From Pelagadaptatus sp034112445 (GTDB lineage: Bacteria; Pseudomonadota; Gammaproteobacteria; Pseudomonadales; Cellvibrionaceae), in the NCBI GenBank assembly GCA_034112445.1, contig JAWUVI010000028.1, positions 1-64,000 on the forward strand: DNA of 64,000 nt, given 5' to 3'. A program made the translations under genes and the position numbers. Below are positions 52,089-59,873 of this stretch, piece after piece (positions within the stretch are counted from its first letter, which is position 1; each line of letters begins with the position of its first letter). The notes beneath the pieces are model-generated. The model saw nothing but the letters and a program-made list of their open reading frames with translations. It had not been told where the DNA came from and made no database searches.

Positions 52089-54224
52089 ATGGTTAGAGTC
52101 AGAGATCTGCTAATTACGGTTTTTATACTTAGCTTTCCTTCGTCGGCTATTAGCGATGATAGTATTAACTATTTTAATTTAAGCTTGTCTGAGCTACTGA
52201 AAATTCAAGTCACAGAAGTGGGTTCTTTAACCCCTTCCTCGCTCCAAAATACCCCCGCCGCTATAAGCAGTATTCGCCAGCAGGATATTGTTGAGTCTGG
52301 TGCCAGAAACTTATTTGAATTGTTAGATATTTACGTGCCAGGAGTGCAGTGGATCCATCACCAATGGGGGGCGAACCATTTGGGTACACGAGGCATTATC
52401 AGCAATGATGATGATAAAGTTTTACTGCGTGTTAATGGTCGAGTAATGAACGAACGAACTCACTTTGGTGCTGTAACCGAACGTGATTTTCCTATTATGA
52501 GGGATATCTATTCGATAGATGTAATTCGAGGCGCGGGATCTTCACTTTACGGGTTGGGTGCTGTGTCTATGGTGATTGATATTAAAACCCATAATGCTAA
52601 TACGCAGCAGAAGAGTGGTATTACTTTACGCAGTGGTGGCATCTATGAGTTCAATAGCCTAGAAGCCCATTACAGTGAAACCATCAATGATATTGGAGTG
52701 TATGTATATGCTGGCATAGCTGATGTAGACGGCGCTGATGAACATGATGCCCCTATTTTTTATGGTGCGGATCTTACTACTCCTTTTGGTGACTTTGTGC
52801 CTGCCGGTTCACCGATACCAGGACCTGAGGCAAATGACGGTTCACAATATAAAGATAAACCGCCCGTTAAGCTGCATTTTCAGCTCAGCACTGAGGATAC
52901 AGAGTTTTGGTTGCGTTATACTCGTGCAGGTGAGCGCCAAATTAGAGATAAGGGTTTTTGGTCCGCTCCTGCCAGTGAAAATGCCATAAAGGCATTAGAC
53001 GATTATGTTGAAGTTGGTGGCCAGCAGTTCACTGCCATGCTTGAGCATCGCTTTCAAGTTCATGATGATTTATCGGTAACCGGAGAAGTTAGTTTCGATA
53101 CACAAGACAATCAACGTATTTTACCTTCTGCCGCTGATGAAGATAATTATGCAAACAGTCATCGCGAAGATGAGTGGTTTGTTAAAGCCATCGCTCAATG
53201 GAAGCTTAATGAAAATAATGATTTAGCATTCGGCGGTGAGTTCTCGCATGAAACCTTTGGTCTCAAAACGCATGGCTCGGGTGCTGACTCACCAGTAAAT
53301 CCACATTTGGGTTATATGCAAGAGTGGTCAACTAATACGGCTTCACTCATCGGTGAATGGCAGTGGCGTATTAACGGAGATTTTACTGCTTTTATTGGTG
53401 GCCGCATGGATAAAAATACTTATACGGATACATTGTACTCGCCTAGGGCTTCTCTGGTTTGGTCCTTAAGTGATCAAGACTCCTTGAAATTTATGTTGAC
53501 CCGATCTCGACGAATGAATGGCGCTGATGAAAATAGAGCTGCCGAGTTAGCTGGTGATGATGAAAAGGAATCTGAGACCTTAGATAGTTTCGAGCTACGC
53601 TATGAAAAAATTGAGGATGACAGGCAGATTTCTCTCAGTACTTTTTATATCAACTTAGATGCTTTTGGTTGGGACCCTACTGTTGGTCAGTCGACATTAG
53701 TTGGTGAGCAAACGCAGTGGGGTTATGAATTTGAATGGCAGCAACAACTAGACGATTTTTCATTTTCATTTTCTCACGCTTATACAAAGCTACTTGATTT
53801 TGAATTGACTGGTGGTGGAACTCTCATTACCGCCAAGCCAGATGGTTTTGGTGATGATTTGGCCAGTTGGAGTAACCATATTACTAAGCTAAGAGCGGCT
53901 TATGCTTTCAATGAGAGTTGGAGTATTAATAGTTCACTGCGGTATTATTGGGGTTATCCAGGATCTAAAGACTTTCGAGATAAATTTAATGCAGCAGGTA
54001 ACCTTTCTGTCGATGCTGATTGGGAGAAGGGCTACGATAAACAAGTTTTTTTGAATGTAGGCAGTACTTATAAGTTTACCGAAGATATCAAATTACAGAT
54101 TAATTTTTATAATATATTAGGTTGGGTAGATAAAGACTTGAACAAGCGTCACGTCACAGACTCTTTTGGGTATTACCGCTCTGAAGCAGCAGCCTTTGCG
54201 TTAAGTTTAAGTGTGGCGCTATAG
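52089..54224 (+). CDS. TonB-dependent outer-membrane receptor
   Basis: From ATG 52089 (GAAGG five bases upstream) the receptor is 711 aa. A signal peptide (VFILSFPSSAIS) leads to a plug domain (TPAAISSIRQQDIVESGARNL in outline, IDVIRGAGSSLYGLGAVSMVIDI) and a barrel ending in aromatic LSLSVAL. The ligand is unknown. The gene lies alone between repeat copies B and C, which suggests it came in as part of a mobile or recombining segment. The 52056 ATG would extend an unlikely N-terminus. Confidence 0.9.
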   Translation: MVRVRDLLITVFILSFPSSAISDDSINYFNLSLSELLKIQVTEVGSLTPSSLQNTPAAISSIRQQDIVESGARNLFELLDIYVPGVQWIHHQWGANHLGTRGIISNDDDKVLLRVNGRVMNERTHFGAVTERDFPIMRDIYSIDVIRGAGSSLYGLGAVSMVIDIKTHNANTQQKSGITLRSGGIYEFNSLEAHYSETINDIGVYVYAGIADVDGADEHDAPIFYGADLTTPFGDFVPAGSPIPGPEANDGSQYKDKPPVKLHFQLSTEDTEFWLRYTRAGERQIRDKGFWSAPASENAIKALDDYVEVGGQQFTAMLEHRFQVHDDLSVTGEVSFDTQDNQRILPSAADEDNYANSHREDEWFVKAIAQWKLNENNDLAFGGEFSHETFGLKTHGSGADSPVNPHLGYMQEWSTNTASLIGEWQWRINGDFTAFIGGRMDKNTYTDTLYSPRASLVWSLSDQDSLKFMLTRSRRMNGADENRAAELAGDDEKESETLDSFELRYEKIEDDRQISLSTFYINLDAFGWDPTVGQSTLVGEQTQWGYEFEWQQQLDDFSFSFSHAYTKLLDFELTGGGTLITAKPDGFGDDLASWSNHITKLRAAYAFNESWSINSSLRYYWGYPGSKDFRDKFNAAGNLSVDADWEKGYDKQVFLNVGSTYKFTEDIKLQINFYNILGWVDKDLNKRHVTDSFGYYRSEAAAFALSLSVAL

Positions 54225-54301
54225 AGAGCATGGCTATAGTGGTTTCTACTGCTCGTAATTTGAAATAATGATTTACTCTTGTGCTGGAACGTTACAGTCA
54301 T

Positions 54302-54498
54302 CGACAACCAAAAACTGAACCTTAGATGCCATTCCTTTGAGCAGTGGTGGACTTTAGTGCTTTTACCACTGAATCAGCCAATCATCAGCCGTACACGCTA
54401 ACTGCACCAATCCCAGCCCAAGTCCCGCCACAGAAGGCGATACTCAATAGCCCAAACGCCAGACACAAAAAAGGGCTGCTATAAATAGCAACCCTTTC
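54302..54498. repeat. Dispersed repeat, copy C
   Basis: This starts CGACAACCAAAAACTGAAC, passes GAGCAGTGGTGG, ATCAGCCGTACACGCTAACT and CCGCCACAGAAGGCG, and ends in the terminator stem. It is the longest copy and the only one that runs on into the tRNA-Asn 3' half. So the repeat family is probably the sequence that lies downstream of a tRNA-Asn gene. Confidence 0.85.
54467..54498 (-). terminator. Terminator downstream of the tRNA-Asn remnant (minus strand)
   Basis: On the minus strand AAAGGG and TGCT pair with AGCA and CCCTTT, followed by a T6 run (A run 54467-54472). It is placed directly after the tRNA 3' end and is the normal end of that tRNA transcript. The same stem occurs at 51,991 and 9732. 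Confidence 0.8.
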
Positions 54499-54503
54499 AA
54501 ATA

Positions 54504-54548
54504 TGGCTCCGACACGTGGGATCGAACCACGGACCAATTGATTAACAG
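54504..54548 (-). tRNA. 3' half of a tRNA-Asn (GUU) gene, probable att site
   Basis: Minus strand 54548 to 54504 gives an anticodon loop CTGTTAA, the 3' anticodon stem TCAAT, a variable loop, T stem and loop CGTGG-TTCGATC-CCACG, a 3' acceptor strand TGTCGGA, the discriminator G and CCA. The anticodon GTT means Asn. The 5' half (acceptor, D arm, 5' anticodon stem ATTGA) is not found upstream at 54549-54620. A break at the anticodon loop is typical of tyrosine-recombinase attachment sites in tRNA genes. Confidence 0.85.
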
Positions 54549-54631
54549 TACTACGCAGCCTTGCCGACGAGCGAAATAAGTCGAAGATTTGTAAGGTCTT
54601 TTTGTGTCTCTGTAATCCTTTTTAGTTTCTG

Positions 54632-54736
54632 CCGAACCACCGCCGAACTTCTTGATTTGCTTATGTGTTCCGATTATCTCTGTAGGGCATGCGCGACAAC
54701 AAATACCGTTTTCCGAACTCCGAACAGATGCCGAAC
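54632..54736. repeat. Cluster of five CCGAAC motifs next to the att site
   Basis: CCGAAC starts at 54632, 54643, 54713, 54720 and 54731, all in the same direction, with steps of 11, 70, 7 and 11 bp. The cluster begins 84 bp from the tRNA remnant, on the island side, which is where integrase arm-type or excisionase sites are found. Confidence 0.6.
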
Positions 54737-55172
54737 CTGGTGTTTTAGTGGTGGTTATTGTCTGTTCTGTGCCAAAAGCTGACGGTCGCCAGATACAAAA
54801 AGAGCCTCACTAGGAGATTCTTTGGTGCCAAAATCGGACGACTAACGCCAGGTTTATTAGCGCCGCGAAGCTTAAAACTTAGCATCTTTATAGCTGAATA
54901 TATTGGGTGGAGACACTCAAGTAGTATTAACGAACCGAATATAATGGAGATCTAAAGCCTAAACCTCAGACAGTTTGGCGAGCTTCATAGACATGATAGT
55001 AAACCTGTTTTTATCTGCACCACAAACAAGAGAGGCCTCATCATATATATTAATCACTAGCGCACTTAAGTGATTAAACTCCTAGATAAGCATATGTGTG
55101 CTATTACTCTAAGCGCTCAATTCAATTCGCTATAAAGGTTGATTTTAAGTCGACTCTATTAAGGATCTGATT

Positions 55173-56726
55173 ATGTTCGATTGGTTGGCTAGCTCCATCA
55201 ACCCCGCTTTTATGCCACATGGCCATTGTTATTTTTGGCGTCCAGATATTTTATGGACCCATGTGGTGTCTGACCTAACTATTGCCGCCTCCTATTATAC
55301 GATACCTCTGGTATTGGGGGCCTTTCTCTATAAGAGAAGAGAAAGCTTCCCTTATCCAAGTATATTATTGTTGTTCATAGCCTTTATATTCCTTTGTGGT
55401 ACCACGCACTTGATGGCCATTTATGTAACCTGGTACCCCGCTTATGAAATACAGGGCTGGTTAAAAGCAGCGACTGCAATTGTGTCTTTGGCGACGGCAT
55501 TAACGCTCATCCCTATATTGCCAAAATTGCTGGCATTACCCGGGCTTTTAGAAGCTTATGAGGACAGTGAACGCAACGCTGCTGAGGCCAAGAGCCTTGG
55601 TGAAAAATTAGAGCTTGAGCTTTCTTTGCGAAACCAGCTCATTGAGCAGGCGCCTTATGGCATCGTCTTGTTGAGTAATGAGGGCACTATTGAATTAGCG
55701 AATACAGCACTGGTCAATCAGTTTGGCTATGAAGCTGATGAGCTAATTGGTCGCTCTTTTGCGACGCTAGTGCCGGATAGTTTGAGTGAGAAGCATGTGC
55801 CTGTTAGTGACAGTATTATTGAAGATGGTGTTTCAGCTCCAAAAACGTCTCCCAATCAAGAGCTTGATGGTTTGCATAAGTCAGGTAAATCGATACCGGT
55901 TGAGGTAGGTCTGTCAACGATGAACCGAGGGGCGCAAAGTAATGTTATTGCCATTGTGCAGGATATTCAGGAGCGTCGCACAGCCCAACTAAGAATCGAA
56001 TCGCAACTGCAAGAATTGAAAATTATCAATGCCGAATTGGATAATTTTGCCTATGTTGCATCTCACGATCTTAAATCACCGCTGCGAGGAATAGAACAAC
56101 TGGCCAGTTGGCTCGAAGATGATCTGAAGGATGGCTTAAACGATGAGACAAAAGAGCATCTAGATGATATGCGAGGTCGAATTTCACGGATGGATAAATT
56201 ACTCGATGACCTTCTTGAGTATTCGACTGTTAGGAAAAAGGCATACCCTAATAGCGAAGTCGATACTATGGTCTTAGTCCGTGACATTTTTGATATGGCT
56301 GATAGTGATAAAAACTTTAGTCTACAACTCCCTGATGATATGCCTTTATTGGAAACCCAGCTTGCTCCTCTGTGTGTCGTATTCCGTAATTTAATCGCCA
56401 ATGCGATCAAGCACCATGATAAACCCAATGGGAAAATCACCATCACTAGCCATAATACCATTGAAGGCACTGAGTTTAGCGTTGCAGATGATGGCCCTGG
56501 TATTCCTCAATATCTACAAGAGCGCGTGTTCAAAATTTTTCAAACGTTGAAGCCAAGAGATGAATTAGAGGGTAGCGGTATTGGCTTGGCAATAGTGGTT
56601 AAAACACTAGAATCATTAGGAGGCCATGTAACTTTGGAATCCGATGGTGTGCGCGGTTGTACTTTTCGTTTTTGGTGGCCAAGTAAACTGATTTCGAGTG
56701 CCAATTCAGCAAATGATTTAACCTAG
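55173..56726 (+). CDS. Histidine kinase with ethylene-receptor-like membrane domain, PAS, HisKA and HATPase
   Basis: The 517-aa kinase starts with a three-helix membrane domain that aligns with plant ETR1. SDLTIA (Asp34), YYTIPL (Tyr41), and FIFLCGTTHL (Ile72, Cys75, His79) match ETR1 Asp25, Tyr32, Ile62, Cys65 and His69. Cys65 and His69 bind copper and ethylene in ETR1. A PAS domain (about 155-275), HisKA (SHDLKSPLRG, His298) and HATPase (NLIANAIKHH, DDGPGIP, GSGIGLAI) follow. The ligand could be ethylene or another small molecule. It heads the seven-gene relay cluster. Confidence 0.9.
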   Translation: MFDWLASSINPAFMPHGHCYFWRPDILWTHVVSDLTIAASYYTIPLVLGAFLYKRRESFPYPSILLLFIAFIFLCGTTHLMAIYVTWYPAYEIQGWLKAATAIVSLATALTLIPILPKLLALPGLLEAYEDSERNAAEAKSLGEKLELELSLRNQLIEQAPYGIVLLSNEGTIELANTALVNQFGYEADELIGRSFATLVPDSLSEKHVPVSDSIIEDGVSAPKTSPNQELDGLHKSGKSIPVEVGLSTMNRGAQSNVIAIVQDIQERRTAQLRIESQLQELKIINAELDNFAYVASHDLKSPLRGIEQLASWLEDDLKDGLNDETKEHLDDMRGRISRMDKLLDDLLEYSTVRKKAYPNSEVDTMVLVRDIFDMADSDKNFSLQLPDDMPLLETQLAPLCVVFRNLIANAIKHHDKPNGKITITSHNTIEGTEFSVADDGPGIPQYLQERVFKIFQTLKPRDELEGSGIGLAIVVKTLESLGGHVTLESDGVRGCTFRFWWPSKLISSANSANDLT

Positions 56727-56933
56727 GTAGTATCTGTATTAATTTACGATGATCATGACTTTGCTGCCAATTGTTAATCTAGATTTTTTACACTAATTTA
56801 TATCAGAATCGTTTTTTGTGGGTTCTATTCTTTATAGGTTTTTATTTAGGGGTGTTAGATTATTTTTATCAGTAACAAAGATATACCAATCGCAGGCCTG
56901 AAATCTTTTTCAGTCATAACTTCTATTGCAGTT

Positions 56934-59432
56934 GTGGTGTTGGGTTTAACTGTGATTGTTGGCTGGTATTTAAGAATGCCAGTATTGATACAAATACATC
57001 CTACTTTTCCCTCGATGCAATTCAATACGGCTCTAGGAATGTTGTTAAGTGGGTTGTCTTTAATCGCTTTGCAATTCTCAAAACTAAGGTTAACTCGATT
57101 ATTGGCTGTTGCCGTTATAGTGATGGGTGTTACTACAGGTTTGCAAATGCTGTTTGGGCTTAATTTGCACATTGATGAGCTTTTTATTGTGCAAGACTTA
57201 ACGGGTAATACTAAATTCCCTGGCCGCATGTCACCCAATACCGCATTGTGTTTTACCCTGGTCGGCAGTGGCTTATTGTTTATCACCTCATCGCTACCGC
57301 TCAATGTCAAAGCAGTAGTTAATGCTCTCCTCATGCCTATTATCATAGCTCTGGCTGTAATTTCTCTGCTTGGTTATATGCTGGGTGCAGAATCTGCCTA
57401 TGGCTGGGGTACGCAAACGGGTATGGCGGTTCATACGTCCGTAGGTTTTTTAATTTTGGGACTAAATTTAATTTTTTTGGGTGATAATAATGCCAAGTTG
57501 GCAATGGGGTACATACCCGCTGTCAGCATTGCTTTGATCATAACAACACTGGGTGTGTCATTTGCATTAAGAATTGAAGATGAGAAACGAATCCGGTTAG
57601 AAGCGAAGCGGCAGTTGGATGTCATTAAAAATACTGAGCTAGATAAGTTTAATTATCGAAAATCAGCTCTCGATAGAATGATGTTACGGCACAAGCAAAA
57701 TAAATTTTCAAGCGAAACAGATTGGCGCGCTGACGCCCAGAGTTATATCACAGATTTCAATTTTGCTTTTATCACCTATTATGAACAGCCCCAAACTGTC
57801 CAAACGCTTAAAGAAGTCTGGATCGAAGGTAATCAATCTTTAGCTAGTAATGTATTCAAAGTATTACCGGTTGATATCTGTCTGCGAGCCTATGAGAGTG
57901 GCGATAACCTATTTGATGTTCTCCCGGGAGCGGAGCCTTTATTGATAGAAGTGTTAACTGTGCAAGCGACAAAAGATCAGCCTGCTGTCTGCCTGTTAGC
58001 CGCCGGAACATTAGCCGCTCTTACCAGGAATATTGATACGCAGATTTATAATCACTACCCAATGGAGGTATTTGCTAATGGTCTCTCTGTTTATCAAGAC
58101 GCCAGTGATGGCAGAGAAAGTTTTTTCATCGACTTTGACTTGAACGGTTTAAACTTGCATTTTGAACTGACACCAACACAAGCACAGCTGTCTGCTAATT
58201 ATGTACCAGTGATCGTATTGATTGCAGGCCTTATGATGACAGCCTTTGTTATTATTGCCTTGTTTTTATTGAAGCTTGCAAAACGTAATGCCAAACAAGC
58301 AAAATTCTTGGAAGATAGATTACAGTTAGAGCTTTCAATGCGTGAGCAAGTCATAGAGCATGCACCCTATGGGATTTTGTTGTCGAATAACGATGGAGCA
58401 ATTGAACTCGTTAATAGCGCTTTAGCACAGCTGTTTGGTTATCAAACTGAAAAAGAGTTGGTTGGAGAGTCTGTTGAATTATTGGTACCTACTCATAAAC
58501 GCAAAGAGCATGGTAATTTCCGTGATTCCTATAACCATAACGCACAATCATCACGACGCATGGCTGCTAATCTTGAGGTTCAAGGACAGCACAAAGATGG
58601 GTCACTAATTCCAGTTGAAGTCAGTTTGGCACCAATGGGATGGGGTGACAATAACAGCGTAATTGCCATAGTCATAGACTTACGCGAACGCAAATTAGCA
58701 CAACAAAAAATTAAACAACAGATGCAAGAGTTAGAGGCGATTAATAGTGAACTAGATGATTTTGCTTATATTGCGTCTCATGATCTTAAGTCTCCTTTAC
58801 GCGGCATTGGACAGCTGGCGGGATGGATTGAAGAAGATCTACAGGATAGATTGGACGATGAAACCAGAGAAAATCTGACGCTAATTCGAAGTCGTATTAA
58901 TCGCATGGAAACATTGTTAGAAGACCTGCTCGCCTATTCGCGCGTAAGCCGAACTAAAGATGAAGTGGCAGAGGTCGATACCAAAGCGTTAATTACTGAT
59001 ATCTTCGACCTTATGGCTACGCCCGCAAGGATGAGCTTACAATTGGCCGATGACATGCCAACGCTTCAAACACATCGTACGCCCCTAGAGTTAGTTTTAC
59101 GTAATCTTATTTCAAATGCGATTAAGCATCATGATAAAGCCGAAGGGCTTATCAGTCTTAGTGCTAAAAACGTTGACGGGGGTTATGAGTTTAATGTGTC
59201 AGATGATGGACCGGGTATTCCTCCTGATCAACAACAACGAATTTTTGAAATGTTTCAAACCCTCAAACCGCGTGACGAAGTTGAAGGCAGCGGCATGGGT
59301 CTAGCAATGGTTAAAAAAACAGTAGAATCTTTTGGCGGCTGGATTACAGTAGAATCTGATGGTAATTCGGGTTGTATGTTCCGTTTTTTCTGGCCGCTTA
59401 CATTATCAAATAATAGGATTGTTTATGAATAA
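56934..59432 (+). CDS. Sensor histidine kinase with multi-helix sensor, periplasmic domain, PAS, HisKA and HATPase
   Basis: From GTG 56934 the protein is 832 aa. About six membrane helices (to about residue 195) are followed by a periplasmic region of 200 residues, another helix (near 420-445), PAS, HisKA (SHDLKSPLRG, His616) and HATPase (DDGPGIP, GSGMGLAM). The first helix is cut short at this start. The frame stays open to a TAG at 56856, and AGGGG lies 6 nt before an ATT codon at 56859. PAS and kinase parts are close to those of the preceding kinase. The stop overlaps the next gene by 8 bp. Confidence 0.88.
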   Translation: MVLGLTVIVGWYLRMPVLIQIHPTFPSMQFNTALGMLLSGLSLIALQFSKLRLTRLLAVAVIVMGVTTGLQMLFGLNLHIDELFIVQDLTGNTKFPGRMSPNTALCFTLVGSGLLFITSSLPLNVKAVVNALLMPIIIALAVISLLGYMLGAESAYGWGTQTGMAVHTSVGFLILGLNLIFLGDNNAKLAMGYIPAVSIALIITTLGVSFALRIEDEKRIRLEAKRQLDVIKNTELDKFNYRKSALDRMMLRHKQNKFSSETDWRADAQSYITDFNFAFITYYEQPQTVQTLKEVWIEGNQSLASNVFKVLPVDICLRAYESGDNLFDVLPGAEPLLIEVLTVQATKDQPAVCLLAAGTLAALTRNIDTQIYNHYPMEVFANGLSVYQDASDGRESFFIDFDLNGLNLHFELTPTQAQLSANYVPVIVLIAGLMMTAFVIIALFLLKLAKRNAKQAKFLEDRLQLELSMREQVIEHAPYGILLSNNDGAIELVNSALAQLFGYQTEKELVGESVELLVPTHKRKEHGNFRDSYNHNAQSSRRMAANLEVQGQHKDGSLIPVEVSLAPMGWGDNNSVIAIVIDLRERKLAQQKIKQQMQELEAINSELDDFAYIASHDLKSPLRGIGQLAGWIEEDLQDRLDDETRENLTLIRSRINRMETLLEDLLAYSRVSRTKDEVAEVDTKALITDIFDLMATPARMSLQLADDMPTLQTHRTPLELVLRNLISNAIKHHDKAEGLISLSAKNVDGGYEFNVSDDGPGIPPDQQQRIFEMFQTLKPRDEVEGSGMGLAMVKKTVESFGGWITVESDGNSGCMFRFFWPLTLSNNRIVYE

Positions 59433-59865
59433 TGAAAAAGCTCAATATCGCGAGGTAACACTCTTGCTGGTTGATGATGATGATCTTGATGTTAAAGGAA
59501 TGAAACGCGCATTAAATAAACTGAAAATAGCTAACCCCGTTGTTCGAGCAAAGGACGGAGAGGAAGGTCTAGCCTTATTGCGTGACCCTGAAGCAGTTAA
59601 GCGGCCTTATATTATTCTTTTGGATATCAATATGCCGAGAATGAATGGTATTGAAATGCTAACTGAAGTACGTAAAGACCCCAATTTATCAGATGCTATT
59701 GTGTTTATATTGACAACATCAAAGTCTGATGAAGATAAAATCAGCAGTTATAAACTGAATGTGGCTGGCTACATTGTTAAATCTAATTTGGATGATGGCT
59801 TTTTAGGCGTAATGAGCATGTTGGATCACTACTGGCGTGTGGTGGAGTTGCCGTTAAACACCTGA
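59425..59865 (+). CDS. Stand-alone response regulator (Rcp1-like receiver)
   Basis: From ATG 59425 the protein is 146 aa, a single receiver: acidic pocket DDDD near residue 17-20, phosphoacceptor Asp67 in ILLDINMPRMNG, Thr in LTTSKS and Lys in YIVKSN. Rcp1-type receivers pair with phytochrome-like or PAS kinases with SHDLKSPLRG signatures. The 8-bp overlap with the kinase gene suggests coupling and a direct partnership. Confidence 0.9.
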   Translation: MNNEKAQYREVTLLLVDDDDLDVKGMKRALNKLKIANPVVRAKDGEEGLALLRDPEAVKRPYIILLDINMPRMNGIEMLTEVRKDPNLSDAIVFILTTSKSDEDKISSYKLNVAGYIVKSNLDDGFLGVMSMLDHYWRVVELPLNT

Positions 59866-59873
59866 GTGCATTT

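Larger units (their letters stand above)
54225..55172. other. Gene-free junction region
   Basis: The 948 bp hold, in order, repeat copy C, a terminator, the tRNA-Asn 3' half, a CCGAAC motif cluster and AT-rich DNA leading to the kinase cluster. No convincing gene is present. Open frames at 54561 and 54758 lack ribosome sites and have odd Cys-rich compositions. Confidence 0.7.

Noticed and set aside
54341..54375. Integron attC-like element in the dispersed repeat (GTTAGCG on the minus strand)
   Set aside because: The core lacks the GTTRRRY pattern and no paired R and L boxes or integron integrase are present.
54561..54955. Two plus-strand frames after the tRNA remnant
   Set aside because: No ribosome site; Cys- and Arg-rich low-quality composition; overlap with the CCGAAC cluster. 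More likely non-coding att-flanking DNA.
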